A stretch of 64,000 nt of DNA, taken from assembly GCA_016844945.1 (NCBI GenBank), contig JAERTJ010000092.1, positions 1-64,000 on the forward strand, given 5' to 3'. Every line of letters starts with the position of its first letter. Position 1 is the first letter of the stretch. The translations under genes and the position numbers were made by a program. Of the stretch, positions 25,339 through 34,844 are shown one piece after another. Below the pieces are notes generated by a model. It did no database searches, was not told the origin of the DNA, and saw nothing but the letters and a program-made list of their open reading frames with translations. The stretch is from Fidelibacterota bacterium (GTDB lineage Bacteria; Fidelibacterota; UBA8477; JABMPR01).

Positions 25339-26689
25339 TACCATCGCATCTCTCCCTGATGTAACCATTAAAGGAGTCTTCGAGACTCCCATTACCGGTG
25401 TCAGTATCGATACCCGAAGCTTAAATGCCGGAGATCTCTTCGTTGCATTTATCGGATCCCAAGTGGATGGTCATGACTATATCCCAAAAGCCATTTCCCG
25501 TGGTGCTTCAGCAGTCATGGCCTCCACTGAGTGGGACGGATGTGAGGATTGGGAAGCCTCTATCCCCCTGATAATGACAAGTGATCCCGTCAAATCTCTC
25601 GCTGAGCTAGCCACTGCACACCGGAAACTTTTTGATATACCGCTTATCGCAATCACTGGCACGAACGGAAAAACATCTACAAAGAATCTTCTCTCTCACA
25701 TTCTTGGTAAGCGGTATTCAGTTTTATCCACAGATGGTAATTTCAATAATCATATTGGGTTACCCATCACACTTCTCAATTTAAATAAAACCCACGATCT
25801 CTCTGTAATCGAAATGGGTGCCAGCAAAAAGGGTGATATCGAATATCTCTGTGACATTGCCCAACCAACCCAGGGGCTCATTACCAACATCAGTTTGGCT
25901 CATACTGAATTCTTCCACGACCTGGATACCATTCAGTCAACCAAAGGTGAATTATTCTGCTACCTCGTTAGTCATGGTGGGAGAGCGTACATCAATATGG
26001 ATGATACCCGGGTCGCTCAGGAGGGTGTTAAATGCACAAATCCAGTACGTTTTGGATTTAACCTGGGTAATGAGCTCAACTTTTCCATGCTTGGACCTGA
26101 TAAAAGGGGTTGCTACACCCTGCATTTCGATGGTTTTTCAGCTCAATTGCCCCATCCAGGGAAGGCCATAGCTCTCAATGCGGCTGCCGCGTCAACCATC
26201 GCCCTTCAGAATGGGATACGCTATGATCATCTCGTCGCAGCCTTGGAAGATTACCCTGGTGAAAGCGGAAGAATGCAGCATCAGCGTGTGGGCCATGTGG
26301 ACTTCTATAACGATGCCTATAATTCCAATCCTGCGAGTGCTCTTGCAGGGTTTGAGACCATCTCTGATATGCAGGTTTCTGCTCGCAAAATTTTGGTTTT
26401 CGCTGATATGCTGGAACTTGGATCGCTGAGCGAGTCAGCACATATCGATGCCGCGGTTCAAATGATCGCCTCAGGGTTTGATCACATCATCCTTTTGGGT
26501 CAGGAAGTCAAGCACACGGCTGATCATCTTAACAATCAATCTTTTAGCGCATACCAGTACAGTGCTGATTCCACAGAAGCGATTCAGTTTTTTCTCAATG
26601 AGGTCACTGATGGAGACCTGATTTATCTGAAGGGTTCACGTGGCATGCAACTCGAAGCCTTTATAACTGCCTATAAGGAAAACATCTAA
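25322..26689 (+). CDS. murF: UDP-MurNAc-tripeptide:D-alanyl-D-alanine ligase MurF
   Basis: 455 residues with the MurF pattern: GVSIDTRSLNAGDLFVAFIGSQVDGHDY near the start, ATP loop ITGTNGKTSTKN (about 114-125), SVIEMGASKKGDIEYL and YNDAYNSNPASA near residue 330. It adds D-Ala-D-Ala to complete the UDP-MurNAc-pentapeptide. The final codon shares a base with the mraY start, and the gene overlaps murE by 17 nt. The D-Ala-D-Ala ligase ddl that feeds it is not in this cluster. Confidence 0.95.
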   Translation: MAIQHNTIASLPDVTIKGVFETPITGVSIDTRSLNAGDLFVAFIGSQVDGHDYIPKAISRGASAVMASTEWDGCEDWEASIPLIMTSDPVKSLAELATAHRKLFDIPLIAITGTNGKTSTKNLLSHILGKRYSVLSTDGNFNNHIGLPITLLNLNKTHDLSVIEMGASKKGDIEYLCDIAQPTQGLITNISLAHTEFFHDLDTIQSTKGELFCYLVSHGGRAYINMDDTRVAQEGVKCTNPVRFGFNLGNELNFSMLGPDKRGCYTLHFDGFSAQLPHPGKAIALNAAAASTIALQNGIRYDHLVAALEDYPGESGRMQHQRVGHVDFYNDAYNSNPASALAGFETISDMQVSARKILVFADMLELGSLSESAHIDAAVQMIASGFDHIILLGQEVKHTADHLNNQSFSAYQYSADSTEAIQFFLNEVTDGDLIYLKGSRGMQLEAFITAYKENI

Positions 26690-27798
26690 TGCTCTACCAT
26701 CTACTTTTACCCTTGCAGGAATATTTCTCAGCATTCAATGTTTTTCGTTACATTTCCTTTCGCTCAGCCACAGCTGCTATCACTGCAGTATTATTCTCAT
26801 TTATCGTTGGTCCCTGGATCATCAAGAAACTCCACGCCATGCAAATAGGTGAAACCATACGGACAGATGGTCCCCAGACCCATGCCAAGAAAGCTGGCAC
26901 ACCGACTATGGGTGGCCTTATAATCATTGGTGCCATACTGGTTCCTACCCTCCTTTTTGGTCGTCTCGACAACATTTACATCCAGATGATGATCGTATCT
27001 GTATTGTGGATGGGACTGGTTGGATTTATTGATGATTACCTCAAAGCAGTAAAAAAATCCAAAAAAGGTCTCATTGCTCGCTACAAACTCCTCGGGCAAA
27101 TCTCATTGGGTTTGGTTCTGGGAACAGTCATGATCATACATCCAGAATTTGAAGGGGTCAGAACAGCTACCACCCTACCCTTTTTCAAGGATTTGGTTAT
27201 AGATCTAAGATCTGTTTGGGTCTATATCCTGTTTGTCATATTCGTCATTACAGCTATGTCCAATTCTGTCAATCTCAGTGATGGTCTTGATGGTCTAGCA
27301 TCCGGTCTTTCAGCCGTTGCAGCGCTTGTCTTCGCTGGAATAGCCTACATCACTGGACGCGCTGACTTCAGTCAATATTTAAATATTATATATCTCCCTA
27401 GTGCAGGAGAGCTCACTGTCTTTTGTGCGGCACTTATAGGAGCTTCGCTTGGTTTTCTCTGGTTTAACGCTCGACCTGCAGAGGTCTTTATGGGCGACAC
27501 CGGATCGCTGGCTCTGGGCGCCGCACTTGGGGCGGTGGCGGTTATGCTGAAGAAGGAATTCTTACTTCCCTTTGCAGGGGGTGTCTTCATCATAGAGTCG
27601 CTCTCAGTGATCATTCAAGTGCGCTATTTCAAATATACCAAGAAGAAATATGGTGAAGGTCGCCGATTTTTCCGTATGGCACCCATACATCATCATTTTG
27701 AACTCAAGGGGTGGGATGAGAACAAGGTGGTGATCCGATTTTGGATCCTGGGAATTCTCTTCGCTCTTCTCACGCTATCAACCTTCAAAATCAGGTAA
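26689..27798 (+). CDS. mraY: phospho-MurNAc-pentapeptide translocase MraY
   Basis: 369 residues, about ten transmembrane segments. Conserved loops include GTPTMGGLIIIG, FIDDYLKAVKKSKKGL with the catalytic DD pair, NLSDGLDGLASG, EVFMGDTGSLALG and MAPIHHHFELKGW. It transfers phospho-MurNAc-pentapeptide to undecaprenyl phosphate, making lipid I at the inner membrane. It abuts murF and is followed 2 nt later by the murD start. Confidence 0.97.
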   Translation: MLYHLLLPLQEYFSAFNVFRYISFRSATAAITAVLFSFIVGPWIIKKLHAMQIGETIRTDGPQTHAKKAGTPTMGGLIIIGAILVPTLLFGRLDNIYIQMMIVSVLWMGLVGFIDDYLKAVKKSKKGLIARYKLLGQISLGLVLGTVMIIHPEFEGVRTATTLPFFKDLVIDLRSVWVYILFVIFVITAMSNSVNLSDGLDGLASGLSAVAALVFAGIAYITGRADFSQYLNIIYLPSAGELTVFCAALIGASLGFLWFNARPAEVFMGDTGSLALGAALGAVAVMLKKEFLLPFAGGVFIIESLSVIIQVRYFKYTKKKYGEGRRFFRMAPIHHHFELKGWDENKVVIRFWILGILFALLTLSTFKIR

Positions 27799-27800
27799 TT

Positions 27801-29177
27801 GTGAACCGTCAAGATATAAAAGATAAGCAAGTAGCCGTCCTCGGTAGTCAACGCTCCGGTATGGGGGCTGCACGTCTGCTCAGCCATTTTGGAGCAAGCG
27901 TACTGCTCAGTGAATACAATACTGACAACTTTACTGCTGCCAAACGGGAACTCCTTGGGGATATCGGTGCTACATTTGAATTCGGATATCATTCTCCTGA
28001 TGTCCTGGAAAGCGATTTTATCGTTGTCAGCCCTGGTATTCCGGAAGATGCGGATATCATGAAAAAGATTCGGGCTACGGAAATCCCAGTCTATTCTGAG
28101 ATCGAAGTTACTTCCTGGTTCATCGATGCCCCCATCATCGCCGTCACGGGGTCCAATGGGAAGACCACTACAGTAAACCTGATCCATCACTTGCTTAAAA
28201 CTGCAGGATACAACAGCTTTCTGGGTGGAAATGTAGGTGTAGCTGCCTCAGAGATTCTCCTTGACCAAGTGGATGTACCCGCAGAGAAATCAATCTTTGT
28301 TTTGGAGGTCAGTAGCTTTCAACTGGATAACATTTCCAGCTTTAAACCCAATGTTGCCCTCATCCTGAATCTCACACCCGATCATCTCGACCGCTATCCA
28401 AGTCTGGATGCGTATTATGAATCCAAATTGGGAATTCTTCGTAATCTGGACGATTCCTGTACAGCTATCATCAACCGTGATGATCCAGAACTCATGCGTC
28501 GTGATATCGTCGCTGATGATTTGCGATTCTTTGCCGTCGATAGTCTTGATGGAGCAGATACAATGGTTGCAGAAGGTGTTATCGGCATCATGCGGGATGG
28601 CACATGGAGTCCCATACTCCCAGCCAAAGCCTTGCCTCTCCCCGGGAAACATAATTTGAGCAATGCCCTGGCGGCTGTAGCAGCAGTGACTGACTATATC
28701 GATGATGCAGAGGCCATCGCACAAGGTCTGATGACCTTTGCACCTGTCCCTCACCGGATTGAGTATGTAGGTAAAGTCAATGGCATTCGCTGCTATAACG
28801 ATTCAAAAGCAACCAACATTGCTTCAACTGAAGTTGCCATCCAAAGCTTTACTCAGCCCCTATGGTTAATTCTTGGTGGTAAAGACAAAGGTGGAGATTT
28901 TACTACCCTGCTACCTCAACTGGAAGGCATGACTCGCGAAGTCCTGTTAGTGGGCGCCGCTTCGGATATCATTGAATCACAAATCACCCCCGCTCTTGCG
29001 GCACGAAGTCTGGATACGATCGAAGCTGCCATCGATTATTGCTTGAAAAATGGTGATCCCGGTGATGTATTGTTGCTCTCTCCCGCCTGTGCCAGCTTTG
29101 ACCAATTTGAAAATTTTGAAGCACGTGGGGATCATTTTCGGACCCTTGTCCAGAGTCGGAAAGGGTGGTCAATGTGA
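27801..29177 (+). CDS. murD: UDP-MurNAc-L-alanine:D-glutamate ligase MurD
   Basis: 458 residues from GTG 27801, chosen because it lies 2 nt after the mraY stop with an AGG site 6 nt upstream. The open frame reaches back to a TTG at 27741 inside mraY, but those residues do not fit the family. It has the Rossmann-type start VAVLGSQRSGMGAARLL, ATP loop VTGSNGKTTTVN, LEVSSFQLD and LTPDHLDRYP, then NDSKATN and the final LLSPACASFDQFENFEARGD. It adds D-glutamate to UDP-MurNAc-L-Ala in the cytoplasm. Confidence 0.95.
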   Translation: MNRQDIKDKQVAVLGSQRSGMGAARLLSHFGASVLLSEYNTDNFTAAKRELLGDIGATFEFGYHSPDVLESDFIVVSPGIPEDADIMKKIRATEIPVYSEIEVTSWFIDAPIIAVTGSNGKTTTVNLIHHLLKTAGYNSFLGGNVGVAASEILLDQVDVPAEKSIFVLEVSSFQLDNISSFKPNVALILNLTPDHLDRYPSLDAYYESKLGILRNLDDSCTAIINRDDPELMRRDIVADDLRFFAVDSLDGADTMVAEGVIGIMRDGTWSPILPAKALPLPGKHNLSNALAAVAAVTDYIDDAEAIAQGLMTFAPVPHRIEYVGKVNGIRCYNDSKATNIASTEVAIQSFTQPLWLILGGKDKGGDFTTLLPQLEGMTREVLLVGAASDIIESQITPALAARSLDTIEAAIDYCLKNGDPGDVLLLSPACASFDQFENFEARGDHFRTLVQSRKGWSM

Positions 29178-30298
29178 AACAGTTTCAGCTAGATAAAGTA
29201 TTGTTTTTTATCGTTATCATCTTGTTTGTTGCAGGATCTGTTGTTATGTATTCTGCCTCGACCTCCCAACATGCTGATTCCTCACATTATTTAAAGCGAC
29301 ATCTAATTAACGGCAGCATCGCGGTAATGTTAGGTATCGCTTTTTCACGCTTCCCCCATCAATATTTCAGACATCTGCGTTATATCATTCTCATCGGGAT
29401 GTATGGGCTGCTCATTGGCGTACTCATTTATAACAAAGCCATGGGTTTAAGACATCCTGCCCGCTGGTTATACCTGGGTGGGTTCAGTTTCCAGGTTGCC
29501 GATTTTGTACGCCTGGGTATGATAATTTTTATTGCTGATTACCTCCACCGTAATCAAGACACACTCCAGGATTTTAAACGAAGTGTTCTGCCAGCATTTT
29601 TACTGGTTGCAACAGTGGTTGCCCTGATCGCCATTCAACCTGACCTTTCATCCTCTCTGATGATTATGATGTTGAGCTTGACACTTTTTTATCTTGGAAA
29701 CATCCAGATCAGTCACATCTCTGCCTTTCTATCATTAGGCTCCATCACAGCGCTGGTATATGCCTGGAGTAAGCCCTACATGTGGAAACGCATCATGACA
29801 TTCTTCAGCGAGAATGTAGATGTGGCTAACGAGGGATTTCAGGTGCACCACTCACTCATGGGTTTAGCCCATGGTGGTATCGGTGGTGTTGGACTGGGTA
29901 ATAGCTACGTTAAAGATTTATTCCTACCTGAACCTCATACAGATTTTGTTTTCAGCATTCTGGGAGAAGAATTTGGCTTTATCGGTTCTTCTTTCTTCCT
30001 CCTTCTATTTCTCCTGCTGTTCCTCAGGGGGCTTAGAATTGCCCGGAATTCTGCTGATTCATTCAGCATGTTACTGGCTATCGGCATCAGCTTTTCACTT
30101 TTCAGTTTTGCCATGGTAAATATTGGTGTTGTCACCGGGTTCCTTCCCACAACCGGTTTACCTCTACCCCTGATCTCATATGGTGGCTCCAACCTTCTGG
30201 CTACGGCAGTCATGCTTGGAATTCTCTTCAATATTTCATCCAACAATGAATCAGGAAAAGTTCTATCCACAGAAAGGGTGTTGAACATTGAATTCTAG
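29165..30298 (+). CDS. ftsW: septal lipid II polymerase FtsW (SEDS family)
   Basis: 377 residues with about ten transmembrane segments and SEDS motifs: RHPARWLYLGGFSFQ, QPDLSSSLMI, YVKDLFLPEPHTDFVFSILGEEFGF and the C-terminal PTTGLPLPLISYGGSN. FtsW polymerises glycan strands together with FtsI. Two GTG starts are possible: 29165 and 29174. The latter forms a GTGA overlap with the murD stop, the usual coupling in this cluster, and may be the true start. RodA is the close alternative but its position in dcw favours FtsW. Confidence 0.95.
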   Translation: MVNVKQFQLDKVLFFIVIILFVAGSVVMYSASTSQHADSSHYLKRHLINGSIAVMLGIAFSRFPHQYFRHLRYIILIGMYGLLIGVLIYNKAMGLRHPARWLYLGGFSFQVADFVRLGMIIFIADYLHRNQDTLQDFKRSVLPAFLLVATVVALIAIQPDLSSSLMIMMLSLTLFYLGNIQISHISAFLSLGSITALVYAWSKPYMWKRIMTFFSENVDVANEGFQVHHSLMGLAHGGIGGVGLGNSYVKDLFLPEPHTDFVFSILGEEFGFIGSSFFLLLFLLLFLRGLRIARNSADSFSMLLAIGISFSLFSFAMVNIGVVTGFLPTTGLPLPLISYGGSNLLATAVMLGILFNISSNNESGKVLSTERVLNIEF

Positions 30299-31436
30299 CA
30301 CACACAACACACTTCGCGTGGCGTTTGCCGGTGGTGGTACGGGTGGTCATATCATCCCAGCTCTGGCAATTGCAGAACAACTACAGCGTTGTGTGAAAGA
30401 GCAGAGTGCCTTCAAACATGTTGAAGTTCTCTTTTTCGGAAGTGACTACGGCATGGAAACCAAAATGATCCCTGAAGCAGGTTTTGATCTGGAAGCCCTC
30501 CCCATTAGAGGATTGTCACGTTCTATTTCCCTGGCTGGGCTAAAACACAATCTGCTACTCCCTGGACGGTTGATTCTATCAATTATTAGAGCAAATCGGG
30601 CACTAAGATCTTTTGACCCGCACATAACTGTAGGTACCGGTGGTTATGCCAGTGCCATCCCTGTGCGTCAATCCTTGCGGAATGGTATACCGGTTGTCCT
30701 CCAAGAGCAAAACAGCTATCCGGGAATGGTTACCCGATTATTTGCACCCAAGGCAAAACAAGTATTTCTAACTTACGAAGACGCAAAGTCCCATTTAAAA
30801 GATGCCAATACACTGATGACTGGGAATCCAATTCGTCATCTGGGAAATAAAGGAAATCGTGAAGACGCCGCTTCCTTTTTTGGCCTAAATCCGGAATTGC
30901 CCACGCTTTTCATCCTGGGTGGTTCTCAGGGCGCACGAGCTATAAACCGTCATTTTGTAGATAAAGTCACGCTATACCTGGAACGAATTGGCATGCAAAT
31001 CCTGTGGCAAACAGGTAAAGCTGATTTTGAATATTGCCAGAAACAGGTTGGAAGCAACTCTCGGATTGTTCTCATGCCATTTATCAAGGAAATGGACAAA
31101 GCTTATTCTGTTGCGGATCTCATGGTCTGTCGGGCAGGAGCCATGACATTGACTGAGATAAATCACTATGGGTTGCCATCAATTCTCATCCCTTTGCCCA
31201 GTGCAGCAGCCAACCACCAGGAATTTAATGCCAGAAGCCTGGAAAAAGCGGGTGCTGCCAAAGTGATTCTACAATCTCAACTGGCAGAGGGGGCATTACT
31301 CCCCATCCTCACCGAGGTTTTTACCATTAAGGAAAATCTGGATAGTATGGCGAAAGCTTCAGTTGAATTGAGCAAGCCAAAGGCTACTCAGGAAATCTGT
31401 GAAAACATCCTTAGAATTGCGAGTACCAGTGTTTAA
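30288..31436 (+). CDS. murG: lipid II synthase: UDP-GlcNAc transferase MurG
   Basis: 382 residues from a TTG start preceded by AAGGGTG. A GT-B fold: the N-terminal VAFAGGGTGGHIIPALAIAE loop binds lipid I. Later come VGTGGYASAIPV, LQEQNSYPGMVTR, the LFILGGSQGARAIN loop and the donor-binding VCRAGAMTLTEI and PLPSAAANHQEFNA region. It adds GlcNAc to lipid I at the inner face of the membrane. It overlaps ftsW by 11 nt and murC by up to 38 nt. Confidence 0.96.
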   Translation: MNSSTHNTLRVAFAGGGTGGHIIPALAIAEQLQRCVKEQSAFKHVEVLFFGSDYGMETKMIPEAGFDLEALPIRGLSRSISLAGLKHNLLLPGRLILSIIRANRALRSFDPHITVGTGGYASAIPVRQSLRNGIPVVLQEQNSYPGMVTRLFAPKAKQVFLTYEDAKSHLKDANTLMTGNPIRHLGNKGNREDAASFFGLNPELPTLFILGGSQGARAINRHFVDKVTLYLERIGMQILWQTGKADFEYCQKQVGSNSRIVLMPFIKEMDKAYSVADLMVCRAGAMTLTEINHYGLPSILIPLPSAAANHQEFNARSLEKAGAAKVILQSQLAEGALLPILTEVFTIKENLDSMAKASVELSKPKATQEICENILRIASTSV

Positions 31437-32790
31437 GTCAGCTAGACATATTCATTTTGTAGGTATCGGTGGCATTGGTATGAGTGCCCTGGCTCTGCTA
31501 CTGAAACAACAGGGAAAAACTGTCTCTGGATCAGATCAGATAGACAGTGCACTCCTGGATTCACTAAGAGCTGCTGATATTGAAATCCATATTGGCCATG
31601 CTGCAGAACATGCCCACAAGGCAGATGTAGTCGTTTATTCCAGCGCAGTAAAACCTGACAATCCTGAACGCGCCTATGCTGAAGCCAACAATATTCCTGA
31701 AATTCGTCGTGCAGAATTATTAGGCCAGATCGCAGATGCCTATGAAAACATTCTGGCTATTGCCGGTACACATGGCAAAACCACAACCACAGGTATGGTT
31801 GGTCAGATATTAATCGTAGCTGATCTCGATCCTGGAATCCTCGTGGGGGGTATCCTTCCAAACTTGAAATCGAACCTGCGTTTGGGCAAACAGTCCCACA
31901 TTGTGGTAGAAGCCGACGAATATGATCGTTCATTTCTGGCTTTGAATCCGACACAAATCATTGTTACGACTCTGGAAGCGGATCATCTGGATATTTATAA
32001 AGATTTACAGGATGTCAGAGACACTTTCCTCCAATTCATCTCAAAGTTGGATGAAAATGGTGTTCTGATCCTCCAGGGTGATGATCAAGAATTGCTCAGA
32101 CTTGCTCAGAAGAGTCCATATCCTGTTATCAGCTATGGATTATCTAAGAATCCCGATTATCAGGCAACAAATATTCAGGCGAATGCCTTTCAGAGCCAAT
32201 TTACAGTTGCGAAGTCAGGTAATGATCTCGGTCAGGTCACATTGAACATGCCTGGTGATCATAACATCATGAATGCTCTGGGGGCTTGCGCGCTCACCCA
32301 TTCCATGGGTATTCACTTTGACCAAATCAAAGCGGGTCTAGAAGCTTTTTCAGGTGTTGAACGACGTTTTCAGCTCAAGGGTGAAGTTAATGGTACGCAA
32401 TTCATCGATGATTATGCCCATCACCCCTCTGAGTTAGAAGCTACACTTCAGGGTGCTCGCAATGGATGGCCAACGAGTAGGATCATTGCTATCTTTCAGC
32501 CCCATCTCTACTCACGGACTAGAGATTTTGCAAAAGATTTCGCCAGAGCCCTTGAACTGGCTGATATTGCAATCCTTACAGACATCTATCCAGCACGTGA
32601 ATTACCTATCCCGGGCGTCACCTCAGAGTTAATCCTTCGTTCGGTTCAGAGCGATATCCTTCACCTTCCAGGTATTGAGGATGTCTACGACTACTTGAAA
32701 CCAGAATTACACCAAGGTGATTTGGTCATTACTATGGGTGCCGGTGATATCTGGAAACTACATAATCTTTTTCTAGAGGGATCAGTGTAA
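31399..32790 (+). CDS. murC: UDP-MurNAc:L-alanine ligase MurC
   Basis: 463 residues with the MurC signatures IHFVGIGGIGMSALALLL, ATP loop IAGTHGKTTTTGMV, EADEYDRSFL, DDYAHHPSELEATL and FQPHLYSRTRDF. It makes the first peptide-adding step, joining L-Ala to UDP-MurNAc. GTG 31399 has a good AGGAA site; GTG 31429, nearer the murG stop, is an alternative with a weak site and loses ten residues before the conserved start. The next gene is ftsQ: the murB and ddl genes that often stand between them are absent. Confidence 0.95.
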   Translation: MKTSLELRVPVFKSARHIHFVGIGGIGMSALALLLKQQGKTVSGSDQIDSALLDSLRAADIEIHIGHAAEHAHKADVVVYSSAVKPDNPERAYAEANNIPEIRRAELLGQIADAYENILAIAGTHGKTTTTGMVGQILIVADLDPGILVGGILPNLKSNLRLGKQSHIVVEADEYDRSFLALNPTQIIVTTLEADHLDIYKDLQDVRDTFLQFISKLDENGVLILQGDDQELLRLAQKSPYPVISYGLSKNPDYQATNIQANAFQSQFTVAKSGNDLGQVTLNMPGDHNIMNALGACALTHSMGIHFDQIKAGLEAFSGVERRFQLKGEVNGTQFIDDYAHHPSELEATLQGARNGWPTSRIIAIFQPHLYSRTRDFAKDFARALELADIAILTDIYPARELPIPGVTSELILRSVQSDILHLPGIEDVYDYLKPELHQGDLVITMGAGDIWKLHNLFLEGSV

Positions 32791-33564
32791 ATGGCCCGAA
32801 CCAGCACCTATACCATCCCTTCCCTCAGCTGGGCATTTTCAGCCGCTCTCTTCGCTGTTCTTTTGCTGCTGGGCTTTTTAAGCCTGACTTATGCCAGCCT
32901 GCTCAAAAGTGACAATGTTGAAACAATCAACCTGTTTGGACAGCGGACCATGAGTCCAGAGCGTGTGAAGAGTTTAACCGAAGTCTATCTTGGTCAGTCC
33001 TTGACCGAGCTGGATTTGAATGAAATTCAGAACAGTTTTCTGGAATATCCACTGATTCGAAGTGCCAAAGCAACCCGTCACTTTCCCAACTCCCTGGATA
33101 TTTATCTCTATGATGTGCTCCCCGTTGCCTATATCGCCATACAAGAAATTATGACGCTTGATGAGAAAGCGATTTTGCTCCCCTTACCAGATAAGGGAAT
33201 GCTATACAACCTGCCCATCATTAACGGTATCAATGCTGAATTACTCACTTCCGACATTGGTGAGGTCATTTCAGATGAAACTGTACAGATGCTGGTCAAT
33301 TTTCTCAAACAGATCCGTAAGGATCATCAAAATATTTACCTGGATATATCCGAAATCTCTTATGACAGACGTGGAATCAAACTGATTTCTGCAACCCACG
33401 GGACCAGTGTATTTCTGGGTAACGAGGATGACGCGGTTCTGAACAGTCGCATCCTTGAAAAATTTATATCAGAAGAATCCGATTCAGGGATCATCAGTCC
33501 CTATCAGTATATCGATCTGCGATTTGATCGCCAGGTCATCGTAAAGGAGCGAGAAACACGATGA
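32791..33564 (+). CDS. ftsQ: cell division protein FtsQ
   Basis: 257 residues: a short cytoplasmic start, one transmembrane segment (about 14-35, AFSAALFAVLLLLGFLSLTY), a POTRA-type domain (about 40-115, INLFGQRTMSPERVKSL..) and the FtsQ beta domain with IRSAKATRHFPNSLDIYLYDVLPVAYI. FtsQ is the scaffold of FtsQLB in the periplasm. The gene directly abuts murC and overlaps ftsA by 4 nt (ATGA). Sequence is diverged as usual for FtsQ; position makes the call firm. Confidence 0.9.
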   Translation: MARTSTYTIPSLSWAFSAALFAVLLLLGFLSLTYASLLKSDNVETINLFGQRTMSPERVKSLTEVYLGQSLTELDLNEIQNSFLEYPLIRSAKATRHFPNSLDIYLYDVLPVAYIAIQEIMTLDEKAILLPLPDKGMLYNLPIINGINAELLTSDIGEVISDETVQMLVNFLKQIRKDHQNIYLDISEISYDRRGIKLISATHGTSVFLGNEDDAVLNSRILEKFISEESDSGIISPYQYIDLRFDRQVIVKERETR

Positions 33565-34811
33565 ACAGCCGTGGAATTTATATAGCCATAGATATTGGGA
33601 CCTCAAAGGTCTGTGCCATAGCGGCAGAGCCTGATCATGAGGATGTACTCAAGGTCGTTGGACTGAGTAGTTCACCCTCGACGGGTCTTCGACGTGGAAC
33701 CATAGTAGATATCGAAGCCACCGCCAATGCAATTAGAACGTCTCTTGATGAAATCGAAACCAGCGCTGGAATTAAAGCCAGTCAGGTCACTGTTGGTATT
33801 GCTGGTGAGCACATTTTTAGCCTGAATGCAACAGGCGTAATCGGGATTGCCGATCTTTCAAATCGTGCTGCAGAAAAAGAGCTGAAGATATCTGAGGAAG
33901 ATGTGGATCGGGTGATTGAATCAGCCAAAGCAGTTGGCTTGCCTAATGGACGTCGAATTATCCATGTAATTCCTCAACAGTTCACAGTAGATGATGAAGC
34001 GGGTCTCCGTAACCCAGTAGGCATGACGGGTCGTAGACTTGAGGCTCAGGTTCATCTCGTCACATCAGCTACTGCCAGTACAAAAAACATAATCACGGCT
34101 GTGAGACAGGCAGGTTGTCAGGTGAAAGATTTTGTTCTGGAACCTATCGCTTCTGCACAATCTGTACTCACTGAAGAGGAGAAAAAGATTGGTGTTGGGT
34201 TGATCGATATAGGTGCGGGAACCACAGATGCCATCGTCATGTCAAAATTTGGTGTTGAACACACCGTCTCACTCCCCTTTGGTGGGAATCAGGTGACCAC
34301 AGACATCGCTGGAATTCTGCGAATCACCGAAGAGCAGGCTGATGAATTAAAACTTAAATATGGTCACTGTTTTACGGAAGAAACTGAAGTTGACAAAGTG
34401 TTTGATGTAAAGGGTGTTGGAGGACGTCAGGACAAAAACATCAATGAGGCTGAGTTCTCCATGTACATCGAAGCCCGCATGGATGAGACCCTGAGAATGG
34501 TCAAAGCCAACCTCCAGGAGAACGGGATGTTGAAACATCTCAATTCTGGTCTCGTCTTTACTGGTGGTGGATCAAAAATACCAGGAATACTGCCCCTTGC
34601 CCGTCGGGTATTTGATCTACCTGTACGTCTGGGCAACCCCATAGGATTTATCGACACAACAGAAAGGATTGATAGTCCGGAATATGCCACTGCAACAGGC
34701 CTCATCGCCTATGCAGCAAAATTTCAATCAGAAGATACGAGTCGCTATGATTCTGGTACGCCGGCTCGACTCATAAAGAAGATCGCTGATTTTTTTCAGA
34801 AAAATTTTTAA
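33561..34811 (+). CDS. ftsA: cell division protein FtsA
   Basis: 416 residues of the actin/ASKHA fold: phosphate loop IAIDIGTSKVCAIA near the start, the 1C (SHS2) insert around 85-160, the second phosphate motif IDIGAGTTDAIV and adenosine motif LVFTGGGSKIPGI. The C-terminus ARLIKKIADFFQKNF is the amphipathic helix that binds the membrane. FtsA anchors FtsZ filaments. It overlaps ftsQ and is followed 33 nt later by ftsZ. Confidence 0.96.
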   Translation: MNSRGIYIAIDIGTSKVCAIAAEPDHEDVLKVVGLSSSPSTGLRRGTIVDIEATANAIRTSLDEIETSAGIKASQVTVGIAGEHIFSLNATGVIGIADLSNRAAEKELKISEEDVDRVIESAKAVGLPNGRRIIHVIPQQFTVDDEAGLRNPVGMTGRRLEAQVHLVTSATASTKNIITAVRQAGCQVKDFVLEPIASAQSVLTEEEKKIGVGLIDIGAGTTDAIVMSKFGVEHTVSLPFGGNQVTTDIAGILRITEEQADELKLKYGHCFTEETEVDKVFDVKGVGGRQDKNINEAEFSMYIEARMDETLRMVKANLQENGMLKHLNSGLVFTGGGSKIPGILPLARRVFDLPVRLGNPIGFIDTTERIDSPEYATATGLIAYAAKFQSEDTSRYDSGTPARLIKKIADFFQKNF

Positions 34812-34844
34812 TAAGGAAACACATCCAAAACGGAGGATAGTCGC

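Noticed and set aside
27741-27800. A 20-codon upstream extension of murD inside mraY.
   Set aside because: The residues do not belong to the Mur ligase fold, and GTG 27801 lies in the normal place behind the mraY stop.
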